From positions 997,001 to 1,061,000 of the forward strand of contig NC_092680.1 in NCBI RefSeq assembly GCF_964355755.1: a stretch of 64,000 bases of DNA, given 5' to 3'. Made by a program: the position numbers and the translations under genes. Below, piece after piece: positions 34,001 to 44,269 of this stretch. This stretch comes from Antedon mediterranea. Taxonomy: Eukaryota; Echinodermata; Crinoidea; Comatulida; Antedonidae. Positions within the stretch are counted from its first letter, which is position 1. Each line of letters opens with the position of its first letter. The notes under the pieces were generated by a model, which saw only the letters and a list, made by a program, of their open reading frames with translations, had not been told where the DNA came from and searched no databases.

Positions 34001-37000
34001 AATTAAGAACTTTATTTATTTATTTATTCAGGCTTATTGTATACATTAGTGCATTATGATAAAGAGCCACAACCGCTTAACAGCAGTAAAAGTAAGGTGG
34101 CAAAAAAAATGTGATTTTTTTAAAAATTACTGGTATTTTTCTTATTTTATATTATTTCTATTGGATACTAAATGTTGTCATAACCTATTATAGGTTAGTA
34201 GAATATTCTGATAAATATTTAATATAGCAAATTGGCATTTGATCAACGTTTGTACTACCTCCATGGTACTAGTGACCTACTGTTGTTAGTGTAAAGGTAA
34301 TGTAGGCTGGCTGTCTATAAAAGAGATCAATCACAATATATTATGAAATAAGACCTACCACTGTCATGCATTAACTGCTGTAGTGTGCTGTTGACTAGCA
34401 TCATATTGCACACAGCATCAAGCAAGAGAAGGAACGAATAATTTTGTCCTCATCATATAATAACTGTATAGTACTCAACTATTTTGGAAAATGTTTTGGT
34501 TGTTTCGTAAAAGACAAGGAGGTAAGGTGTAAAGTTGGTTTAGAATTTGCTGCGTTGCTTCTTAAAGTAGAACAGTGCTGTTGGCCAACAAATTAAATAA
34601 TTTTAATTGAATTATGGCAATTGTATGTATGGTCACAGTGCACTCACAGCACAGCATTAGATCTATAGAAAGTTAGACCATGCCAATATAGAGATTTTTA
34701 TAACTCTAAGGAAAACTACAATTACGACACACATTTCTAATTTTGCAGTTGATATAGAAAGTAGTACACCATACTAAGTTCATTTAAATTTTGTTGAACC
34801 ATTATACTGTACTGTATATTACTTTAGATTTACAATTTTAATCGTGGATACAGTATGATGATAGGTAAGCTATAGGGGAGAAATCACTGCTCTACCATCT
34901 ATATCAGTTGGGTTGGCAGATATGCTGATGCAGATGGCTTAATTTATCGGCAAACCAGATAACCTTTAATTGCTTTGGTTTACGCCATATTACATGCTCA
35001 ATTTAAGGCATTAACGTGGGTGTGTGTGCTGGATGTAAAATAAACTTTCACTTGAATTTGGTTTAATATATCATGCTACAGTAGGTCTATATTCCTCTAT
35101 ATGTTGATATACTATAACATGATGGAGTAGTGTAATCTGCATACATAAATATGTTTCCTTGAAGTGTTTTATCATAGTATTTTATTTTATTTTATTTTTT
35201 TTTTTTTATATTATTTTATTTAGTAACTGTAATTATAAAAAAAAACTCTTTATTTTCATATATACATAAATATGTTTCCTTGAAGTGTTTTATCATAGTA
35301 TTTTATTTTATTTTATTTTATTTTTTTTATATTATTTTATTTAGTAACTGTAATTATAAAAAAAAACTTTTTATTTTCGCATCATAATTCATACAATTAT
35401 CTTCACCATGGTCATTTTGTGCTTCCACTTAGAACAAGTACAGTAAGACTGTATGACTGTGTAACTGTAACACTCACTATTTCTATTTCCTTTACATCTA
35501 CTAAATGTACAGCAGTATGCTTTTTTGCCCTTCCTAATTAAATTAGGAGATATATTTGATTTATTATTAACATACTGTTCAATACTATAATTAGAAATTA
35601 ATAGTAATCTTATTTATTAACTCCATGCATTTAGGTACAGTAACTAATTGTTACTGTTAGGCTTCCATTCTCTTCCAATTGTTATTCAAACTTCAATGTG
35701 CAGTATGTTGTTGATCTTTTTTACAAAATAATTTTACAGTACAGTATGATTATTATTTCTTATGTAATTAAGTATATAGAAAATCTTGATTTAAATTCAT
35801 TTTCGTTTTAGATTAGTAGTATATAATAGATTTGGTTTTAAAGAAATTCTATATTTTAAATTTAATGAATGAATTTGTTATGAACGGTTATTTCCTATAA
35901 AGTGTAAGATAAACAAACCGGTTTATTTTTATATTTTATGAAGTGGAATGAACCAGTAATATTAAACTGTACTGTATTATTATTACATGTTTTTGTCATA
36001 ACAAATCAAGTGATATAATTCACGTAACAGGGTTGTAGCTAGAGAAGAATGTACTGTACACTGTACAGTAGTAGGGTGGTGGTTGTCAATCATTTGTGTG
36101 TAGAGATAGTATGATCATAAAACAGTAATTTTTGGTAGGTATCCAAGGGTATCTTGGAGTGGAATTAGGACATTAAAAGGCATTGAATTAAACTTAGGCT
36201 TGGTGAGACAATCCCTATTCAGGGGACACCTATTCATGTGAAATGAACAAAGGGTATATAAAATATATTTTATCACATTGCGCTATTTAGTGGACATCCT
36301 TATTAAGGGTAAACTTTGTTGGGCCCAAAGGTTCTACTGTGATTTCTATCTGGTGAATTTGTATGCTTTATCCTATGTGGTAAAACCAATGCTGTGAAGT
36401 ATTGTTTGCCAAGCAGTGTATTTACTATTTTTAGAGACAAACATTCCATTCAATCTTTAAGTTGTATATCTTGAGTATGGTATGTTGGCTTACCTATCTC
36501 AATAGTTATATTGGTCATCAATTTGGAAGCTGCGGCATGTACATGTAAATTTTGTATCTAGACATTACATCTGATAAATATTGTACAGTAGTAATAAGTA
36601 TTCTTTTAATATTCTGTGATTATTCATTGATTTGATATTGTGTTAACTTTTATGTATGTTTTTTGTTGCACCTTCACATGTTGAAGTGTGCCACTGATAC
36701 AAACTATTATTATCATTTATGTTAGGGAGCTTTTGAATTTGTGACGACTGAAAATCAGACGTCAACCAATGTCCAGCCTACTCCCTAAAAATATTTGTAA
36801 CAAAACAAGATTTAATAAAAATAAGATATTAATAAAGATATAAATAAATTCTAGTAATGAAATATAAAATACATTTTTTTCTTGCTATATTTTTGGCAGG
36901 TGGGGCTGGAGGAGATGGTACACAAGCTGGAACAACACAAGTAGAAATCAATCACTTGTCGGATAAAGATAAAGTTGATCAAGTGGAAGGAGACGACACA

Positions 37001-40000
37001 CAGTCTGACCCTCCAGCAAAACCCCCTCTAGATCCATCATTCAAAGGGGTGAAGCAGAGCTCCCCTCCCCCACTACCAGAGAAAAAGGGTACAGATGAAA
37101 ATGCAGCGTTACCTGTTCTACCTCCAAAGAAAGGTGGGTTAAAATCGTCACCGGCGTTACCGCCTAAACTGAATAAGAAAACTGACTCACCTCCTCTTCC
37201 GCCCAAGATGGGTAAAGGTATGGCATGAACTAACTTTCTAACATTACTAATCATTAACATTTAGATATGAAATTAATATTTTATAACTCAGATGAGGTTT
37301 GGCAGTCAGATATGCGAAACCTGATAGTGTTTATTGGATACTACTTTCTACTACATGGATTCAGTGGATTGGTAACCAAAACAGCAGGTTCTGCGAGACT
37401 GATATTTACTTACAGTAATGTTCTTTAGAAATTGAGGTCTACTTCTTATCCAATATGTATTAGCCCATTTTGTGGTATTCTTTTGTTTGTTGGACTAGCA
37501 GGAACAGCTGATTCACAGACAATGTGTTGATGACAGATCCAGTGAGTGATGAGCCATCTTGTTTCTGAATCTTGTGAATAAAATCATTTGGTTACTAATA
37601 ATAAGAGTAAAAACTGATAAAAATAACGCCAAATCAGCTTGTAAAATACAATAGTTTTGATTGCCCCTTGATAACGTTGTTTGCATGTTTTACTTACATT
37701 ATTAACATCTTACTAACTGACTAACTTACCAAATATTAGATGAATAGATATTAATAACATCGGTTTCTTTATCGTTATCTTATTTCTTTTACAATGTTGT
37801 TGAATTGCTTGTGTTTGTATTACAGCATTTAACAATGGCAATCTGTCCTTCAACATGGAAACACCAAATAGGGGCATAGGATTTAGTGGGTGAGTACATA
37901 TGCAATAAGGTATCATTATTTTTGTGGCTGTATTCACTATTCACACTTAAGCTAAAAAGAAATCTATCTAAAAGAATACAATTTAAGTGATACTTAACTT
38001 AACTATTAACTTAACTTAACTATTAACTTAACTATTAACTTAACTTAACTATTTAATTGAAATATCTCACTTTCATTCATAGTTGTTTATTGACATTATT
38101 ATCTCATTTATGACCCAGATGTCAATGCCCTGGCATGAACTGTAACCAGCATTTTTATGAATGTTAGATTAGAAGATGGCATCTAAGGTTGATAAAAATG
38201 TTGTCTCAAATCCTCTTAGGCTAACACCAGTGGTGTCTTGGTCAACACGGACTCTGGTACATCCTACAATAATAATTAGACAATGACTAATAATGACTAC
38301 AATATCTTGCATACAAATTATATATATTATTAATCAATCATTTAATATTTAGACTTAATCTTTATTATTCATCTTTTGTAGAGATACCGTAATTACACAA
38401 AGTGCACAGTGTAATGGGGACATACACAATAATGACAGTGACCTCAGTGATTATGAGAATAACAGGAATGACGACGATGATGATGATGATTCTGATGATG
38501 ATGCAAGTTACAATAGTAAGTGCTGCTCAAAGAAATATTACACTTACAATCAGTTTTTACATAGTCATTATAGATTCGTCCCTACCTGGTTAAGCTTTGT
38601 CTACACTATCAATCTAGTTTGAAAAAAAGAAGTGTGATGTGCCCAAATATGGTGGTGATATGCCCAGATATGGTAGTGGTATGACATCAACGTGTCCATA
38701 TATGGACATATCACATTTTTTTGTCACATAAAGTGTGATAGAGAGAGAGATTTGGTATCACTTTGCTGTTGATAGGCTGACACTAATGTAAAGCTCAAAC
38801 TTTATGTAACAAAAAAATGTGATATGCCCATATATGGACATGATTTCATACCACTACCAAATTTGGGCATATCACTACCATATTTGGGCATATCACTAGT
38901 TTGATAGTGTAGACAAAGCTTTATAATAACTTTAACATTTGAAACCCATGACTTTACAATTAGAAAATAATAGTCATTATTCTTGATTGATTTCTTAAGT
39001 GAAAGTTATAATAATAATAATTAAAATGAAAACTGATCAGCTTTTATTTTGCCATTAGTGATTTCATTGTCATCACCCGATTGGTTGACTATGGATAGCT
39101 AGCTTTTTGTATCCTATTAGTGATTGCATTGAGTTAGTATCGTCAATTTATGTACCAACTTTTAAGAAGTAATTTGAAATGAATTTTAAGCAAATATATT
39201 CTCATTATTATTGCATTGTTTCCCCACAAATTTTGCTATTAAAACAACTCACTATTTTGTAGTATCTAGATAACTGTTGTAATTTTTAGTATCTAAAATG
39301 TATTTATTTTTTACATTCTATTTTCCCACCATCCAACAGCAAATACATATGAGTGTTACATAATATTATTATTACAGAATAGGAAACCCATGCTTATAAG
39401 GCTAACTGTGGGTAGTAGTGCTCCATTGGCCTGGAACTACAACATGATTTGAACAACTGCCCCTGCTAACAGGTCAATCACCAGCGCCACTTCTTAATAC
39501 ATATTTTATCATTATTACAGAAAGCTTTGCTGCAAAGGTAAAACGTAATGATAGTTTAGCCTTTAAATTGAATAACCGACCAGAGAAGACATCACTTGTT
39601 GACCGAAATATTATTCAAAATTCTTCCTACGATACTGATTTCAAAGCAAGAAGGGAAATTGTTGGTACAAGCCTGGTCAGGTAGATTTTATGTTTTTTGA
39701 CTTCATTGTAGTGAAAATTAGTATCTGTTGTAAATGCAGTTATGTAATTTAACAATAGATTAAACAAACGTGATCCATAAACATCAATAAAACCCAATCT
39801 GTAAGGTCTTCAAAATCATGTTTGCTTTTAATCTCATGAAATAAGCCATGTATTTTTCAAAATTAAATTAGTTGTTTTACTTTCATAGACGATTGAGCCA
39901 GCGACCTTCAAAGGAGGAGCTACAAGAAAGGAACATTTATAGAGGTAAGAATGAAACACAACAAATAATGCACAAGTCGGAGTAAATGCACAAACTTGTG

Positions 40001-41650
40001 CATCACGGAACAATTTTCATTTCCATTTTTGGGTAAGTGTCTAGCCTGGGAGCTAAGCCTACTGTGGCAAGCACCACTCGGTTCGACGACCAAATCACCG
40101 CCTAGCCTAGGCCTAGCAAAACAGTCGTGTACTAGAAAACAAATTTTGTACATTTGTTTTGTAATGTCTTTATGGGGCAGCAGTGCAGAAGACTGGTCCG
40201 TACTCGTATATCGTCAGCGCCTAGCAAGTTATTGAGTAACTAATATTGAATTTATTTTTTTTTAGTACCGAAAAGTGATGAAGAGAAACAAAAGGAAAAG
40301 GAAGAAACAAAGACTAAACTTGTTAGAAAGGTAAAGTAGGACATTTCTTTTTATTTGGAAATTATTTAAACATGCATTGTTTAAATAAAATACACATTAT
40401 ACAGTGTCGTATTATATGATATCAGCGCTTTGGTCTTGGTGAAAAGTGCTTTAACTATAATAATAATGATATTACTAATCTAGAGTATTACATTAATTTA
40501 ATACCATTTGTTCCATTTAAAGTTTGATACACACCTTAGGTAGATAAAGTTTAGATGTCTACCAATCAGTGCCTAACATTTTTTACTGAATTGCATATTT
40601 TAGTTGAGCTTTCGGCCAACAGTAGAGGAATTACGGAGACGAAACATCATTGGTTTCAACGAGTATGTAGAGGTAGTTGATGCTGCGGAGTATGATAGAC
40701 GAGCAGATAAACCATGGACAAAGTTAACACCACAAGATAAGGTGGGTACATTTACAACAGCACATTGTAATATAACCGCAATATTAATATTGATGCAAAC
40801 TGCTGTATTGCGTAATCACAAGTGGAAACTGACGCAACAGTGCTGCAAACATCGCAGGTTTGATTTCACGCAGGCAGAGGCAAATACAATTATTGGAAGG
40901 GCATTTTCTTACGTTGCATAGGTTGCCTTGCTAGTGGGAACCACTCTTTAAACCATAAAACATTATATTGTTGCTGTCGTGTGTTTAATGCGTTTCTAGC
41001 AATTGAGATGACAGTAAAGGAATAGTCTATTTGTGCCTAATTTACCTGGATAAACTAAAATAGGCCAGAGTTGCTTAACTTCAGCCTAATAATAATTTTT
41101 TCTACTTCAGGCAATGATTAGAAAAGAATTGAATGACTTTAAAAGTGAAGAAATGGCGGTCCATGCAGAAAGTCGCAAATTCACAAGGTATGGCAACTAG
41201 TTGAACTTACTTTAACAATGCCTGTCTAGTTTAAGCTAGTTTAAGCTAGTATCCAAAGAGTGAAGCTCTGTCTATACTATCAAACTTTATGTGACAAAAA
41301 ATGTGATGTTCCCATATATGGACATGATGTCATATCACCACCATATTTGGGCACATCACACTTTTTTGTCAAACTGGTTTGATAGTGTGGACAGAGCTTT
41401 AGATGGGTTGACAGTGGTTCTATGTCACTGTCATATGTGCTTGAGTTTTTGTATTCATGCTCTGTCAAGTCACAAGCATTTTGGTAACTGCCTACCACCA
41501 TATTACAAAAGCGGGACGGTATCTCTCAAATACAATAAATCATGTACTGAAAAGCAGAGTGATATTTGCCATCCTGCTGATATCAATATGGTTTTAAATT
41601 GTTTTATTAAATATAATTTATTTTTGTTTTTCAGATTTCATCGGCCTTGA
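21982..41650 (+). CDS. PHACTR: Phosphatase and actin regulator (PHACTR)
   Basis: PHACTR proteins bind G-actin through RPEL motifs and PP1 through their conserved C-terminus, steering dephosphorylation of cytoskeletal targets. Exons: a first exon (21982-22084, 23799-23886 or 34491-34521), then 28415-28627, 29099-29182, 36900-37211, 37826-37889, 38382-38515, 39521-39680, 39889-39944, 40266-40330, 40604-40741, 41111-41187, 41635-41650. With the first option this makes 473 aa. Visible in order: basic [14 protein letters not shown], a proline-rich part with [15 protein letters not shown] and PPLPPKMG, a [11 protein letters not shown] acidic run, RPEL-type motifs ([43 protein letters not shown]), [21 protein letters not shown], and the invariant ending TRFHRP. 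All introns keep frame. The 3' UTR probably runs towards an AATAAA at 43323-43328. Confidence 0.96.
23799..23886 (+). CDS. PHACTR: PHACTR candidate first coding exon 1b
   Basis: [20 protein letters not shown] at the start, 29 codons, ending in phase 1 at GTACAT (23887). The donor is weaker than that of 1a. The highly basic, Arg/Lys-rich N-terminus matches the style of exon 1a, and it lies between 1a and the first common exon. It could be an alternative promoter product. Confidence 0.55.
27241..27440. repeat. Minisatellite, 33-bp unit, about 6 copies
   Basis: TTTAATGTATAATTCATACA followed by GTATTTTAACTGT repeats six times with one variant in the first copies. Because 33 is a multiple of three, it stays open in several frames on both strands; those frames are not genes. 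Confidence 0.95.
28180..28385 (+). mobile_element. tRNA-derived SINE (Ser/Leu tRNA-like head)
   Basis: The head has an A-box-like TGGTCGAGCGGTTAAGAC at 28187-28204 and a B-box-like GGTTTGAGGCTC at 28241-28252. AGTGAGT and ACTCGCT could pair as an acceptor stem. The tail (CTTCTCGGATAAGGAC ... GTAGGGGGTTATCCC) recurs without the head at 54512-54640, and GTGTACTAGTTCACA recurs inverted near 28821. It lies immediately upstream of the PHACTR exon at 28415. Confidence 0.7.
28815..28850 (-). repeat. SINE tail fragment, inverted, next to a (GT)n run
   Basis: TGTGAACTAGTACACC is the reverse complement of the tail of the SINE at about 28350. It follows a (GT)7-like run at 28807-28822. Confidence 0.5.
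29921..30003 (-). repeat. Second copy of the dispersed 85-bp element
   Basis: TCCTCTGGTCAAGGTGGGCA through GAGAAGCCCTTGATCAATGT and AACAGTCCTGGCTTTT is the reverse complement of 10614-10697. Only a handful of bases differ. Confidence 0.85.
30580..33205. repeat. Satellite-like tandem array, 61-bp unit, about 43 copies
   Basis: The unit runs TAATATAATGCACTCATGTC, CTCTGCTACAAAGGGTTTGA, TTTAGAGTGTTACAKCTACAG. By eye the copies are identical except for one G/T position (ACAGCTACAG or ACATCTACAG). About 13 of 43 copies have T. The array lies in a PHACTR intron and has no start-to-stop frame of note. Confidence 0.97.
34491..34521 (+). CDS. PHACTR: PHACTR candidate short first coding exon 1c
   Basis: ATG at 34491 encodes [10 protein letters not shown] and ends in phase 1 at GTAAGG. 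Spliced to 36900 it continues GGAGGDGTQ and would give a 350-aa form lacking the KPWKWRK region. It is very short, so the support is the exact phase match and the good donor only. Confidence 0.4.
35141..35378. repeat. Tandem duplication of about 121 bp
   Basis: ATACATAAATATGTTTCCTT through the TTTTATTT-rich part to AAAAAAAACTNTTTATTTTC occurs twice, at 35141 and 35262. The copies differ in the T-run length and one base, so the duplication is recent. Confidence 0.9.
37986..38052. repeat. Short tandem repeat TTAACTTAACTA-type
   Basis: TAACT/TAACTAT words alternate for about 65 bp in the PHACTR intron after 37889. Confidence 0.85.
38593..38745 (+). mobile_element. AGCTCTGTCTACACTATC-family MITE in PHACTR
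   Basis: AAGCTTTGTCTACACTATCA at the left and CACATAAAGTGTGATAGAG at the right. Two internal GCCCAAATATGGTGGTGAT-like motifs. The right end runs into a (GA)n run. Confidence 0.8.
38791..38922 (-). mobile_element. Inverted neighbour copy of the same MITE family
   Basis: AAAGCTCAAACTTTATGTAA at the left and GTTTGATAGTGTAGACAAAG at the right. It lies about 45 bp from the previous copy and in the opposite direction. Confidence 0.8.
40796..40950. mobile_element. GTTCCCACTAG-family MITE in PHACTR intron
   Basis: GTAATCACAAGTGGAAACTG, CGCAACAGTGCTGCAAACAT and the end CTAGTGGGAACCACTCTTTA are the reverse complement of parts of 13404-13588. The left TIR is missing. Confidence 0.8.
41022..41067. repeat. 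Lone fragment of the DIRS-like terminus
   Basis: ATAGTCTATTTGTGCCTAAT and TTACCTGGATAAACTAAAATAGGCCA (given by its parts) match the left end of the retroelement at 17137-17180. It lies in the PHACTR intron before exon 41111-41187. Confidence 0.7.
41263..41401 (-). mobile_element. AGCTCTGTCTACACTATC-family MITE in last PHACTR intron
   Basis: Both TIRs are intact: AAGCTCTGTCTATACTATCA and TGATAGTGTGGACAGAGCTT. This is one of the best-preserved copies. Confidence 0.88.
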
Positions 41651-42768
41651 TTTCTCACTAAAAACATTTAAAGACATTTACAATGTTGATTGTCAAGCAT
41701 TGCACAGTGATCAAGGATTCTAACACTGTATCATATTTTGCTTCCATGGCTGACAGCGCCCTCGAGTGCGTGGACAGCTAAACTGTGGAGAGAGAAAAGC
41801 GAGAAGTGTGTGTTTGTGAGTTTTATTTAATGTGCATATAGTTTTATTAATATTCCAGTTGAATTTGTAAAGCAGTAATTTTTTATTTGGATAAAATGAA
41901 ATTAATTGGGGTTGTGGGGTTAGGTTTATCGTAGAGATATTATAGTTTACTAAGATATCTCTATGGGTTTATGAATACAATTAAATACCATTGAAAGGCT
42001 GTATACATTATTTTAATTAATTATTAGATGCCAATTTCACTATTGTTAACATTAACATAGTTAAGATTAGCAGAACAAAAGGAAATTAATATATAAGCCA
42101 TGCAATGTTAAAAAGATAATGATGATATAATATTTTCAATAATATATTCATCATCATTGGTGTAGAAGTAAATTGCCAATTTTGAAGTGTCATAAAAGTT
42201 ACCAACTTAGAAATATACATCCGCGCTGTGTACAAATTGCCAATTGATTGATTTTTACACTTTACACTACATAAAGAAAATGTTACTTTTCTGGACATTG
42301 CTATCAATACATAAATATTTACCTTAAGGCTTTAAGATTGTTACTGTACATTGTCACCAAATTTGCTTAGTTTTAAGACTCTTTACTGACTTGAAATTCA
42401 GTTTGTTTGTATATTTTGACTTTATGGGGGAAAACGAATGCTTTATATTTTTGAGCTTGATATAGTATAATAGTATTGTTTTCTTTGTCCTTTACTGTAC
42501 AAAAAGCTATTCCACCAGTCTCTGTTCAGTGTATAGTCATTTTTGCAATCTGCACCAGGAGCCTCAATTTGTCATCATTTAGTTTAAGACTTGTTTTTGT
42601 CCCAAATGGCACGCTAACAACCAGTAAACCACCACACATTGCTGACTTGTTTGTCCCTGGTGGCACTTCATATTTTACCATAGACTTTTTACCATAGACT
42701 CACAATAATGTTTAAAACATAATGTTGTTCAAAGTTTTCAAATCATGAAATTATGTGGGTTGGCTGTT

Positions 42769-42898
42769 AAGCTCTGTTTACACTATCAAACTAGTTTGAC
42801 AAAAGAGTGTGATATGCCCAATTATGGTAGTGATATGACATCACCATGTCCATGTATGGGCACATCACATAAAGTGTGATAGTGTAGACAGAGCTTTA
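42769..42898 (+). mobile_element. Complete AGCTCTGTCTACACTATC-family MITE
   Basis: AAGCTCTGTTTACACTATCA at the left, TGATAGTGTAGACAGAGCTT at the right, TA at both borders, about 130 bp. It has one GCCCAATTATGGTAGTGAT unit, so it is shorter than other copies. Confidence 0.88.
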
Positions 42899-43719
42899 GT
42901 GAAATTTTGAGATTGGTGTCTGATTTGACTGTACATTCATATTCTATGGACTGAATTGTGAAACAGTGAATTAAAATTGGTATTGGGGAACAATAATAAT
43001 GTGTGAATGCGGACTGGTTGATTTAATAATGGTCTTTGTACAGACAATTGTAATTTACTGTAGAAGTAGTTATTTGAATAGAATAATTGGCAAAGTTTTA
43101 TTATAAATAAATATATATATATAATTATCAAATAGTCTTGTTATTGGCCAACTTAGTTGAACTTTTATACTGTAATTTTATCAGCGTGTACAGATCATTG
43201 CTAATTGTGTTTTATATGTGTAGTGATTATTAATGTGTTTCCTTATATTCCAAGTACTGTATAACCTTTGACCTACAACATGTTTAGGTTGACGTACAAC
43301 ATATGCCAATAGATTTGTGTGTAATAAATAATTTGATCAAGTTTTTACACTGTACTTTATTGGGTTTTTTTTCTACATGCTTTTTTTTATTGTTGTTAGT
43401 GATAATTATTTTTTTAAATTTCATTATCACTTTTCTGGTGAATGGTCAACAATAGTTCTATTATTATTTTATTTTTTTACTTCTATTACTGCATTTACAC
43501 AAATTGTATATTTTTATGTTCTTGTTCAAGTGGGCTTAAAATTGAATTTTATTTTATTAATTTTCTAATTGATTTGATATTCGATTACATTATCATTTTG
43601 TTGCTTTTATCATTAATGCTTTTGTTATCTACTTAAACAAATTAGGTTGCGTGTTATTAAAATATATATATGTAGATTCTTAATACATTATCAAGAATAC
43701 TATTTGCACTGGTTGCGGT

Positions 43720-43875
43720 GTCCACCGTGTTAGTAGTTTCCAGGGAAGTGATCGCAATGCAAGTGGGTTGATCAATGACAAGCGACACTTTGGATAATCC
43801 ACCGCTTGTGATTGGTCAAATTACTTGCGTTGCGCTTACATCCTTGCGTTGTGTCGTAATGGGAACCAAGCTTTA
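43720..43875. mobile_element. GTTCCCACTAG-type MITE, second subtype
   Basis: The right end TAATGGGAACCAAGCTTTA and the internal CGCTTGTGATTGGTCAAATT match 54652-54812. The left end is diverged. Confidence 0.75.
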
Positions 43876-44269
43876 CAATTAATATGCTCTGTATAATAAC
43901 ACTAAATATTCTAATTTTTAGTTTATTAATCTTTAATTTTCAAATTATTTGTGCAGTTGTAATGGAAACTTCTTACGTTATGTATTTCCATTTGTTTTTG
44001 TTTACACGTGTGCAGTTGTATGTGGACAATAATTTATGACACTAGATGTGTACACATTTTGATATATCTTGAACTAATTGCTCCAAAGATAACAAGTGAA
44101 ATAAAAGGCATATTTTTGTTGTTTGCGATAAGGTAGTACTTATTTCTCTTTGTATATTATGATGATTAAATAATCCTGGTCTTAACAATTTTTGTTTCAT
44201 TCTGTTGTAACAGATTCTATAATTTCTACAGTATCATAGGCAAATTCTTTGATACAATGTCACATATGG

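Larger units (their letters stand above)
29183..36899. other. Long PHACTR intron
   Basis: It contains the inverted copy of the dispersed 85-bp element (29921-30003), the 61-bp satellite array (30580-33205), candidate exon 1c (34491-34521), and a tandem duplication at 35141-35378. No RPEL-coding exon was found here by eye. Confidence 0.7.
41651..44269. other. PHACTR 3' UTR and spacer
   Basis: AT-rich, no conserved coding frame. Contains a complete AGCTCTGTCTACACTATC element (42769-42898), a GTTCCCACTAG-type element (43720-43875), and possible PHACTR poly(A) signals, the clearest being AATAAA at 43323-43328. Confidence 0.6.

Noticed and set aside
36979-37260. 93-codon minus-strand Gly-rich frame
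   Set aside because: It is the complement of the PHACTR proline-rich exon.
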